19,719 bases of DNA, taken from JAWXBK01 sp040878185 (GTDB taxonomy: Bacteria; Pseudomonadota; Alphaproteobacteria; Dongiales; Dongiaceae). Of this stretch, positions 1 to 6,138 are shown piece by piece. Where the stretch lies: NCBI GenBank assembly GCA_040878185.1, contig JBBDMS010000038.1, positions 1 to 19,719 on the forward strand, given 5' to 3'. The notes beneath the pieces are model-generated. The model was not told the origin of the DNA and did no database searches. It worked only from the letters and a program-made list of their open reading frames with translations. The position numbers were made by a program, and so were the translations under genes. Position 1 is the stretch's first letter. Each line of letters begins with the position of its first letter.

Positions 1-1
1 G

Positions 2-652
2 AAACTCGCGGCCGCCATGGCGCGCCAGAAGCTCGGTGTCGACGTGTATCCCTATGCCGCGTCGTCGACCGTGCTCGATCCGGATTTCATCGAAGGCGCC
101 GATCGTATCCTCGTCACCTGGTCGAAGGCGGAGCCGGCGCAGGCGGGCCGCTATCTCAACGACATCGCGCGCGACTGGAACATGGATCGGTACGCGGCGG
201 CGCAGCGTTTGCAGCCGGCCGGGGCCGTCTATTTCTCGATGGACGAGGAGGATGTGCGCCGGATCCTCTCCTTCCGCGAAGCGATGATCGGCTCGGATGG
301 GCTGCCGCACGATGCGCATCCCCATCCGCGGCTCTGGGGTTCGTTCCCGCGCGTGCTCGGTCACTACGCGCGCGAAATCGGGCTCTTCACCATGCAGGAA
401 GCCGTCCGCCGCATGACCGGCCTGCCGGCGGAACGGTTCGGCTTGAAGGGTCGCGGGCGGTTGCTGCCGGGGGCCCATGCCGATCTGGTGCTGTTCGATC
501 CGGCGACGGTCATCGATCGCGCGACCTTCGAGAACCCGGCCCAGCCCGCCGCGGGCATCGAAACCGTGTTCGTGGCCGGTGAACCGGTCTGGCAGAGCGG
601 CAACTCCACGGGCGCGAAACCGGGCCGCGCGCTCAGGCGTCAGGCGCGCTAG
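2..652 (+). CDS. N-acyl-D-amino-acid deacylase (D-aminoacylase), C-terminal part, 5' truncated by window edge
   Basis: The reading frame is open to the left edge, so the start lies outside the window; the ATG at 17 is internal. The visible ~216 residues match the C-terminal part of D-aminoacylase-type amidohydrolases (metal-dependent, cytosolic), which cleave N-acyl-D-amino acids into a fatty acid or acetate plus the D-amino acid. Seen here: a VDVYPYAASSTVLDP segment near the left edge; the MIGSDGLPHDAHPHP block, whose Asp (codon 296-298) is the expected catalytic/metal-site Asp of the family; the RLWGSFPRVLG segment; and the typical closing G-x-L-x-P-G-x-x-A-D-L-V-L-F-D-P block of the amidohydrolase beta-sandwich. 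The metal-ligand His residues expected nearer the N-terminus are not in view. The stop is 10 bases before the next gene, so the two are probably cotranscribed. A dihydroorotase/hydantoinase relative is possible but fits the SDG block less well. Confidence 0.85.
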   Translation, partial: KLAAAMARQKLGVDVYPYAASSTVLDPDFIEGADRILVTWSKAEPAQAGRYLNDIARDWNMDRYAAAQRLQPAGAVYFSMDEEDVRRILSFREAMIGSDGLPHDAHPHPRLWGSFPRVLGHYAREIGLFTMQEAVRRMTGLPAERFGLKGRGRLLPGAHADLVLFDPATVIDRATFENPAQPAAGIETVFVAGEPVWQSGNSTGAKPGRALRRQAR

Positions 653-662
653 GATCGCGTCG

Positions 663-1646
663 ATGCTGACCGATTTCGATACCGTCCCGCTGATCGATCT
701 CCAGCCCTATTTTGCCGGCGATGCGGCCGCGCGGCGGGCGGTCGGCGTCAAACTTGCGCGCGCCTGCGAGCAGGTCGGCTTTCTCTATCTGACCAATCAC
801 GGCATCGACCAGAATCTGATCGATCGTACGCTCGCGGTCTCGCGCGAATTTTTCCATCGACCGGACGCGGAAAAGCGCGCGCTGCATCTCAACGTGACGG
901 CGAACCATCGCGGCTATATCGGGCCGTTCGAGGTGACGCCGGACACCAGCAAGCCAAAGGACGTGCGCGAGGCGTTCAAGATCGGCCCGGAAACGCCGGC
1001 GGACGATCCCGACTACCGCGCCGGCAATATCGTGTTCGGTCCGAATGTCTGGCCCGTCCAGCCGGCCGCTTTCGGTCCGACGGTCGGTGCCTATTACGCG
1101 GCGATGAAGCATCTCGCGCGCGACATCTTCCGCCTGTTCGCGCTCGGCCTCGGGCTCGACGAGGATTATTTCATGAGCCTGGTCACCAAGCCGGCCAGCA
1201 TCATGAACGTGAACTATTATGCCGCGACCGCGCCGGGCGATACCGGCAGCGGCATCGGCGCGCATTCCGACTATGAGGCCTTCGCCATTCTCTGGCAGGA
1301 CACGGTCGGCGGGCTCGAGGTCGAGAACGCGGCCGGCGATTGGATCCCCGTGCCGCCGATCCCGGGGGCCTATGTGGTCAATATCGGCGATCTGATGGCG
1401 CGCTGGACCAACGGGCGCTTCAGCGCGACCCGCCATCGTGTCATCAACCGCAGCGGCCGCGAGCGTCTGTCGCTGGCCTTCTTCGGCAATGTCGATTACG
1501 CGACCGAGATTCGATGCCTTCCGGTCTGTGCCGGGCCCGACGATCCGCCGCGCTTCCCGCCGACCACCGCCGGACGGCATCTGATGGAGGCGATCCTGCG
1601 CACCTATCCCGATCTGCCCAAGTATCGGGCCTGCCCGATCCCCTGA
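663..1646 (+). CDS. Isopenicillin N synthase-family 2-oxoglutarate/Fe(II) oxygenase
   Basis: A 327-residue soluble oxygenase of the IPNS/plant-type 2OG-Fe(II) family. The N-terminal DIOX_N-type part holds VPLIDLQPYF (residues 8-17) and VGFLYLTNHGI (38-48). The C-terminal jelly-roll carries the complete facial triad H201-x-D203 (GAHSDYEAFAIL) and H258 (ATRHRV), plus R268-x-S270 (RERLSLAFF), the 2OG carboxylate clamp, so an active enzyme is expected. The ATG at 663 was chosen because an AGGA core at 651-654, overlapping the stop of the preceding deacylase, sits 8 bases upstream; the open frame extends further left only as overlap with that gene. The substrate is unknown: the family hydroxylates or desaturates many small molecules. 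Its place behind an acyl-amino-acid deacylase and ahead of an amide hydrolase suggests catabolism of N-containing compounds, which is inference. Confidence 0.9.
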   Translation: MLTDFDTVPLIDLQPYFAGDAAARRAVGVKLARACEQVGFLYLTNHGIDQNLIDRTLAVSREFFHRPDAEKRALHLNVTANHRGYIGPFEVTPDTSKPKDVREAFKIGPETPADDPDYRAGNIVFGPNVWPVQPAAFGPTVGAYYAAMKHLARDIFRLFALGLGLDEDYFMSLVTKPASIMNVNYYAATAPGDTGSGIGAHSDYEAFAILWQDTVGGLEVENAAGDWIPVPPIPGAYVVNIGDLMARWTNGRFSATRHRVINRSGRERLSLAFFGNVDYATEIRCLPVCAGPDDPPRFPPTTAGRHLMEAILRTYPDLPKYRACPIP

Positions 1647-1676
1647 TCCCGATCCTCTGATCCCAATCCCCTGATC
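1643..1676 (+). repeat. 14-bp tandem repeat carrying the stop codon
   Basis: Two units of CTGATCCCGATCCT / CTGATCCCAATCCC (1643-1656 and 1657-1670, 12 of 14 identical) are followed by a partial third, CTGATC. Each unit contains TGA. The first TGA is the stop of the upstream oxygenase gene, and because 14 is not a multiple of three the three TGAs fall in all three plus-strand frames. The rest of the 187-base spacer before the next gene (1677-1833) shows nothing I can name. Confidence 0.7.
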
Positions 1677-1833
1677 ATCGTCGCGCGGCCTCGCGATCGC
1701 GTCACCCGGATCGGGTGCGACGATGGCGCACGACATTTTCCGGCTCGCCGCTGTGATGCAATCTTGCCTCGCCGCCGCGCCGCCGCCACTATGGCAAACG
1801 CAACGTCACGACGGCTGAGCGGGGGCAGTCGCC

Positions 1834-2148
1834 ATGTTCACGATAGATCCGAAACGTCTCGACCTGGCGGCTGAGTTTCGCGCGCAGCCGGTCGGCATCC
1901 ATTCGCCGGAGCTGCAGGCGGTCCTCAACGTCATGCGCTCGCTGCCGCTGGACCAGCGCTATGTCCTGATCCGCCGCCAACCGTATCGGGAATGGATGCT
2001 GGCGCAGCTCACCGGCGTGCGCAACGAACCGCCGCGCATCTATCACGACAAGGTCTATACCAGTCCGGAAGAGGCGGAATGGGCGATCTTCAAGCTGCGC
2101 TGGCGCCATGCCACGGGCGAAGAGCTGCGCGAGGAGGATCTGCCGTGA
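1834..2148 (+). CDS. N,N-dimethylformamidase-like small subunit
   Basis: A 104-residue soluble protein with no signal peptide. I assign it from context plus pattern. It ends in a 4-base GTGA overlap with the large-subunit-like gene, the usual arrangement for the small (alpha) and large (beta) subunits of N,N-dimethylformamidase. Its central part (HSPELQAVLNVM, then RYVLIRR, then TSPEEAEWAIFKLRW) agrees with what I recall of the layout of known small subunits: a helix with H-x-P-x-L-Q, an R-Y strand, and a C-terminal T-x-E-E-A helix. Known small subunits are about 130 residues, so this one is shorter at the N-terminus. Its role would be structural, in an alpha-beta heteromer around the iron-bearing large subunit. 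The start is ATG 1834, with a G-rich stretch (about 1820-1825) as a weak ribosome binding site. The alternative is an unrelated small conserved protein. Confidence 0.65.
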   Translation: MFTIDPKRLDLAAEFRAQPVGIHSPELQAVLNVMRSLPLDQRYVLIRRQPYREWMLAQLTGVRNEPPRIYHDKVYTSPEEAEWAIFKLRWRHATGEELREEDLP

Positions 2149-4394
2149 CGCGTCGTCTGGTCGCCTATCCCGACAAACTGAGCGCGCATCCGGGCGAGCG
2201 CATCAAATTCATGGTCAATGCGATGGGCGGCGGCGACTATCGCGCCGACATCGTTCGGCTGCGCTGCGGCGACCTCAATCCGAAGGGCGCCGGGTTCAAG
2301 GAAACCGTCGTCGAGACATCCATTGCCGGCACGTACAAGGGCCGGCGTCAGGAGATCAAGGCGGGGTCCTGCGCGATCGTCGACGACGATGCGCGGCTGT
2401 CGGGCCTCAGCAGCTTCACGCTCGCGGCCTATATCTGGCCGACGACGCCGCACCGCGACCGCCAGGCGGTCATCGGCAAATGGTGCGACATCCAGCGCCG
2501 CGGTTTCGCGCTGGCGATCGACGAGGGCGAGGCGACCCTGCTGCTCGGCGACGAGAAGGGCCAGGTCGATCGCATCGGCAGCGGCACCGCGCTCCATTCG
2601 AGGCAATGGTATTTCATCGCCGCGACCTTCGATTCCGAGACCGGCATCGCGCGGCTGGTCCAGCGCCCGCTCGATCCGATGCTGGGCGGGCCGATCGACG
2701 TGGCGCGGCTGGCGGCCACGGGCCGGATCGACGGCGACAATGGCGTGCCGCTCTCGATGGCGGCGTTTCTCGGCAAGGGGTTGCAGCCGATCGCGCGATA
2801 CAACGGCAAGATCGACCGGCCGCGTCTGGCGGCGGCCGCGCTCGACGATGCGGCGATCGAGGCGCTCGGCGGTGCCGCCATGCCGGCAGCCCTGCGCGAT
2901 ATCGTGCTCGGCGCCTGGGATTTCGGCCGCGACATCAAGACCGACCGGATTTCCGATCGCTCGGATGCGCGGCTCGATGGCCGGCTGCTCAATCTGCCGG
3001 CGCGCGGCATGAAGGGCCATAACTGGGACGGCAGTTCGATGGACTGGAATGCGACGCCCGAACAATACGGCGCGATCCATTTCCACGAGGACGATATTTA
3101 CGACGCTGGCTGGGACGTGGATTTCGAGCTGGAGATTCCAGCCTCGATGAAAAGCGGCGTCTACTGCGCGCGGCTGCAGCAGGGCGACGAGATCGAGCGC
3201 GTGCCGTTCTTCGTGCGCGCGCCCAAAGGCAAGGCGACGGCGGACACGTTGTTCCTCGTGCCGACGTGCTCCTACATGGCCTATGCCAACGAGACGAGCA
3301 CGCTGCCCTCGGGTGGTGGCGAGCATGGCATGGGCCATGTCATTTCTTACGGCGCCGAGGATCTTTTCCTCTGGACCCATCCGGAATACGGCCTCTCCTT
3401 CTACGACACCCATATCGACGGCAGCGGCGTCTGCTATTCCTCGCGCCTCCGGCCGATCCTCAACATGCGGCCCGGCCATGTGACCGGATGGATCTGCGCC
3501 GGCGGCGCGCCCTGGCAGTTCAATGCCGATACCCACATCACCGACTGGCTCGAGGCGAAGGGCATCGCATACGACGTCGCGACCGACGAGGATCTGCACG
3601 ACGAGGGCATCGCGCTGCTGCAGCGCTACAAGTCGGTCGTCACCGGCTCGCATCCGGAATACTGGTCGACGCCGATGCACGATGCGCTTGGCGCCTGGAT
3701 CCGCGATGGCGGGCGCTTCGCTTATCTCGGTGCCAACGGATTCTACTGGCGCATCGGGTTCCACGAGACCTTGCCCGGCGTGATCGAACTGCGCCGCTCG
3801 GAAGACGGCGTGCGCGACTGGGAAGCCGACAGCGGCGAATATTACATGAGCTTCACCGGCGAGTATGGCGGGCTCTGGCGCCGCAACGGCCGGCCGCCGC
3901 AATCTTTGGTCGGTGTCGGGTTCGTGGCCCAGGGCTTCGATGTCTCGTCTTACTTCGAATTTCAGCCCGATGCCGCCGATCCGCGCGCGGGCTTCATCAT
4001 GCAGGGCATCGATCCGAAGGAACGGCTCGGCGATTTCGGGTCGATCGGCGGCGGTGCCGCCGGGCTCGAGCTCGACTGGGTCGACGAGAAGCTCGGAACG
4101 CCCTGGCACACGCTGCGGATCGCAACCTCGCTCATGCATTCCAATGCGGTCGTGCTGGTGCCCGAGGAAATCATGTCCGCGTCGCCGGCGATGTCGGGCC
4201 GCGACAATCCGAACGTGCGGGCGGATGTGACCTTCTTCGAAACGCCGGGCGGCGGAGCGGTCTTCTCGACCGGATCCATCTCCTGGGCGGCCTCGCTCGC
4301 GCACAACAATTACGACAACAACGTGAGCCGCATGACCGAGAACGTGCTGCGCCGTTTCGTCGATCCCAAGCCGTTCCGGATGCCGGCGGAGTAA
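2145..4394 (+). CDS. N,N-dimethylformamidase-like large subunit (DmfA2-type, DMFA2_C domain)
   Basis: A 749-residue protein starting at GTG 2145, inside the GTGA overlap with the preceding gene. The frame stays open leftwards to 1992, but that part merely shadows the small-subunit gene. The family hydrolyses N,N-dimethylformamide or related amides to formate/acid plus amine in the cytosol. Layout: an N-terminal beta domain (about 1-85); a laminin-G/concanavalin-like domain (about 86-245, from SSFTLAAYIWP); then a glutamine-amidotransferase-like C-terminal domain (about 365-700). Known enzymes carry a mononuclear iron held by two Tyr and one carboxylate. Matching candidates are Tyr380 (SYMAYAN), Tyr420 (LSFYDTH) and Glu505 in SHPEYWS, with His503 next to it. 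The length is close to the roughly 760 residues of characterised large subunits. The amide substrate is unproven, since this family is wider than true dimethylformamidases. Confidence 0.85.
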   Translation: MTRRLVAYPDKLSAHPGERIKFMVNAMGGGDYRADIVRLRCGDLNPKGAGFKETVVETSIAGTYKGRRQEIKAGSCAIVDDDARLSGLSSFTLAAYIWPTTPHRDRQAVIGKWCDIQRRGFALAIDEGEATLLLGDEKGQVDRIGSGTALHSRQWYFIAATFDSETGIARLVQRPLDPMLGGPIDVARLAATGRIDGDNGVPLSMAAFLGKGLQPIARYNGKIDRPRLAAAALDDAAIEALGGAAMPAALRDIVLGAWDFGRDIKTDRISDRSDARLDGRLLNLPARGMKGHNWDGSSMDWNATPEQYGAIHFHEDDIYDAGWDVDFELEIPASMKSGVYCARLQQGDEIERVPFFVRAPKGKATADTLFLVPTCSYMAYANETSTLPSGGGEHGMGHVISYGAEDLFLWTHPEYGLSFYDTHIDGSGVCYSSRLRPILNMRPGHVTGWICAGGAPWQFNADTHITDWLEAKGIAYDVATDEDLHDEGIALLQRYKSVVTGSHPEYWSTPMHDALGAWIRDGGRFAYLGANGFYWRIGFHETLPGVIELRRSEDGVRDWEADSGEYYMSFTGEYGGLWRRNGRPPQSLVGVGFVAQGFDVSSYFEFQPDAADPRAGFIMQGIDPKERLGDFGSIGGGAAGLELDWVDEKLGTPWHTLRIATSLMHSNAVVLVPEEIMSASPAMSGRDNPNVRADVTFFETPGGGAVFSTGSISWAASLAHNNYDNNVSRMTENVLRRFVDPKPFRMPAE

Positions 4395-4467
4395 TCGGTA
4401 CTTCCGCATATGTAGGTATGTTGCGTAAGTTTCGCGTATAGCGTGAGAAATACACCGCGACGGGCGG

Positions 4468-4498
4468 TTGCAGATCATCCATAAACGGACTATATAGT
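4468..4498 (+). promoter_or_regulatory. Candidate promoter with palindromic operator for the antitoxin-toxin operon
   Basis: A TTGCAG box (4468-4473) and a TATATA box (4491-4496) are separated by 17 bases, and transcription would start about 20 bases before the antitoxin gene. The -10 box lies inside a perfect 10-bp palindrome ACTATATAGT (4489-4498). An operator overlapping the -10 box is the expected place for autorepression by an HTH antitoxin. The assignment rests on pattern only, and the -35 box is weak (TTG only). The 127-base spacer 4395-4521 shows no other gene. Confidence 0.4.
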
Positions 4499-4521
4499 GG
4501 CATCTGTCCATATCAGGATCG

Positions 4522-4932
4522 ATGCCGATGTCGCTCAACCCCGCTCACGCGCTGGCGCCCGATCGCGAGAAACTCGCGGGGCCGGCTTTGCGCACCTTCT
4601 TCCGGATCGCCGAACGCTGGCGGCTCACCAATGACGAGCAGATGGTGTTGCTCGGTGTGGCCGCGCGCTCGACCTTCTTCAAATGGCGCAAGGAAGGCGA
4701 GGGGACGCTGCCGCGCGATACGCTCGAGCGCATCTCCTACATTCTCGGCATCTGGAAGGCGCTGCAGATCCTGCTGCCCGACGAGCGCGCGGCCGACGAA
4801 TGGGTGAAGCGGCCGAACGATGCGCCTTTGTTCGGCGGCCGCTCGGCGCTCGCCCGTATGCTCTCGGGCCATGTCGCCGATCTCTATGTCGTGCGGCAAT
4901 ATCTCGACGCCCAGCGCGGCGGCTGGGCCTAG
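4522..4932 (+). CDS. Xre/MbcA/ParS-type antitoxin of a RES-Xre toxin-antitoxin pair
   Basis: A 136-residue protein with the two parts of RES-partner antitoxins. The first is an N-terminal Xre-like helix-turn-helix region (about 20-75; FRIAERWRLTNDEQMVLLGV, then STFFKWRKEG). The second is a C-terminal toxin-binding domain of the MbcA/ParS/DUF2384 type (about 85-136: ADEWVKRPNDAPLFGGRSAL, then LYVVRQYLDAQRGGW). It would neutralise the adjacent RES toxin by covering its active site and repress its own promoter through the HTH. Its last stop base is the first base of the toxin GTG, indicating translational coupling. Start: ATG 4522 gives the listed length, but AGGA at 4515-4518 is better spaced (9 bases) for the in-frame ATG at 4528, so the true protein may be 134 residues. 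The antitoxin family name ParS is unrelated to the parS DNA site listed below. Confidence 0.9.
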   Translation: MPMSLNPAHALAPDREKLAGPALRTFFRIAERWRLTNDEQMVLLGVAARSTFFKWRKEGEGTLPRDTLERISYILGIWKALQILLPDERAADEWVKRPNDAPLFGGRSALARMLSGHVADLYVVRQYLDAQRGGWA

Positions 4933-5645
4933 TGACGCCAAGCGCGGCGGACGATGCGTCATCCGTGCCGCCGCTGGCGCGCGTTTCGTGGCGGCCGAGC
5001 TGGCGCATCGTGCCGAGCCGCTTCCCGCCGATCGCGATCTTCGAGCGCGTCGTCGATCCGGCCGATCTCGATGCCGTGATTGCGATCGAATCGCTGACCA
5101 ACGAGCGGCTGCGCGACGAGATCGGCGAGATCGGTCTGGTGCCGCCCGACGATCGCATCAGCGGGCCCGGGTCGAGCGCGATCATGGCGGCCTTCACCCA
5201 TCCCAACCCTGAGGGGAGCCGCTTCAGCGACGGCAGCTACGGCGTTTACTACGCCGCGCACGATATCGATACCGCGATCGCCGAGACGCGCTATCACCGC
5301 GAGCGCTTCATGCGCGCGACCCGCGAGGCGCGGATGGAACTCGACATGCGGGTCTATGTCGCCGATCTCGGCGGCAAGCTGCACGATCTGCGCGGCCGGC
5401 AGAGCGATTACCCGCAGGTCTACGATCCCGACGATTATTCGGCGGGACGCGCGCTGGGCATGCGGCTGCATAAAACCGGTTCGCGCGGCATCGCCTATGA
5501 CAGCGTGCGCCACGACGGCGGCCTGTGCGCCGCGGTCTTCCGGCCGCGTCTGCTCTCGAACTGCCGGCAGGAACGGCATCTCTGCTATGTGTGGAATGGC
5601 GCGCGGATCGAGACCGTCTACGAGAAGCGCGAATTCGCGGGATGA
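4932..5645 (+). CDS. RES-domain toxin (predicted NAD+ phosphorylase)
   Basis: A 237-residue RES-family protein translated from GTG 4932, which overlaps the antitoxin stop by one base. Characterised relatives such as mycobacterial MbcT and Pseudomonas Res destroy cellular NAD+ and arrest or kill the cell unless bound by the cognate Xre/MbcA antitoxin. The three name-giving residues are all visible: Arg97 in GSRFSDGSYGVYYAA, Glu118 in TAIAETRYH, and Ser191 in GIAYDSVRHDGG, with the supporting Tyr106/Tyr107 pair. The toxin therefore looks catalytically intact. Length is at the upper end for the family, with an N-terminal extension of about 60 residues before the core. No recombinase or other mobile gene lies beside the pair, but a repeat-rich spacer follows it directly. 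Confidence 0.92.
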   Translation: MTPSAADDASSVPPLARVSWRPSWRIVPSRFPPIAIFERVVDPADLDAVIAIESLTNERLRDEIGEIGLVPPDDRISGPGSSAIMAAFTHPNPEGSRFSDGSYGVYYAAHDIDTAIAETRYHRERFMRATREARMELDMRVYVADLGGKLHDLRGRQSDYPQVYDPDDYSAGRALGMRLHKTGSRGIAYDSVRHDGGLCAAVFRPRLLSNCRQERHLCYVWNGARIETVYEKREFAG

Positions 5646-5676
5646 GGCGTTGCACCTTTCGGTACGCGATGCGATC

Positions 5677-5698
5677 TCAGCCTGAGCTTGTCGACGGA
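5677..5698. repeat. Dispersed CTGAGCTTGTCGA-type intergenic repeat
   Basis: CTCAGCCTGAGCTTGTCGACGG just after the RES toxin stop contains the core CCTGAGCTTGTCGA. I recognise this core as an intergenic repeat scattered through many alphaproteobacterial genomes, where it is usually followed by AGG. Only this copy is in the window, so the call rests on prior knowledge rather than on copies seen here. Confidence 0.5.
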
Positions 5699-5718
5699 AA
5701 TGTCCCGCTTCTGATTCC

Positions 5719-5785
5719 TCACCACAGAGACACGGAGAACAATGAGAAGAGAAAAACCTCGTCTTCCTCTGTGTCTCTGTGGTGA
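5719..5785. repeat. Inverted repeat / hairpin of the CACCACAGAGACAC family
   Basis: TCACCACAGAGACAC at 5719-5733 is repeated exactly in reverse complement at 5771-5785. The stem continues to 19 bp with one mismatch (5719-5737 with 5767-5785). An inner GAAGA/TCTTC pair (5746-5750 with 5762-5766) extends the fold, leaving an 11-base loop. The sequence is A/T-richer than its surroundings. The CACCACAGAGACACAGAGG motif is a dispersed intergenic repeat in several bacterial phyla. No run of T follows, so it does not look like a simple terminator. Confidence 0.8.
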
Positions 5786-5827
5786 AATCCATCTGAAGCG
5801 TCCCGCATCGAGAAAGTGAGACGAGAG

Positions 5828-6133
5828 ATGATCATCAGCCTCGATACCGGGCGCGGCCCGCGCCTTGACGATCCCGACAATTTCCGCGCCTTCAAGGTCA
5901 CGGCGCCCAGCGGCATGGATCGCGATGCGCTAACCGCAGCGCTAACGCCGGTGGGACGGCCGGGCGAGGGCGAGACGACCTGGATCGACGAAACGGCGCT
6001 GAGAAAGCTCGCCGGCCGCGGCGACGACAAAGAATGGAACGACCAGGCGACCGGGATGATCGACTATGCCCGGCGCTCGGGCTGGATCGATCCGGCCAGC
6101 GGCGCCATCAGGGCGCATATCGAACGCATCTGA
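5828..6133 (+). CDS. Small protein of unknown function
   Basis: A 101-residue protein I do not recognise. It has no signal peptide or membrane segment and is acidic and basic mixed, with an LDDPDNFRAFKV segment near the N-terminus, an ETTWIDETALRKLAG segment in the middle and a GWIDPASGAIRAHIE tail. Codon use is like that of the neighbouring genes, which supports it being real. ATG 5828 is preferred; a GTG at 5816 in the same frame would add four residues. It ends 5 bases before the convergent stop of the ThDP enzyme gene. The upstream spacer 5646-5827 is filled by two repeat types, so its promoter must lie among them or come from the toxin operon. Confidence 0.65.
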   Translation: MIISLDTGRGPRLDDPDNFRAFKVTAPSGMDRDALTAALTPVGRPGEGETTWIDETALRKLAGRGDDKEWNDQATGMIDYARRSGWIDPASGAIRAHIERI

Positions 6134-6138
6134 GACGG

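Noticed and set aside
633..1736. A 367-codon minus-strand open frame opposite the 2OG oxygenase
   Set aside because: The plus strand carries a complete H-x-D/H/R-x-S oxygenase; the antisense product is an Arg/Asp/Ile-rich sequence without recognisable motifs.
1992..2144. N-terminal extension of the dimethylformamidase-like large subunit to an ATG at 1992
   Set aside because: The extension lies wholly inside the small-subunit gene in another frame. GTG 2145 in the GTGA overlap gives the expected N-terminus and length.
4489..4498. Confusing the antitoxin's ParS family name with a parS centromere site near the toxin-antitoxin operon
   Set aside because: The ACTATATAGT palindrome has no resemblance to the parS consensus; the real parS-like site is at 13886-13901.
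2055..4538. An 827-codon open frame on the minus strand across the dimethylformamidase-like genes
   Set aside because: It is a shadow of the strongly supported plus-strand genes in GC-rich DNA. The translation is low-complexity (Arg/His/Ala/Gly-rich, no domain pattern), and no ribosome binding site or family motif is visible.
5719..5785. The long hairpin as a rho-independent terminator for the RES toxin
   Set aside because: The stem is separated by a large, partly paired loop and neither side is followed by a T-run; the sequence is recognisable as a dispersed repeat.
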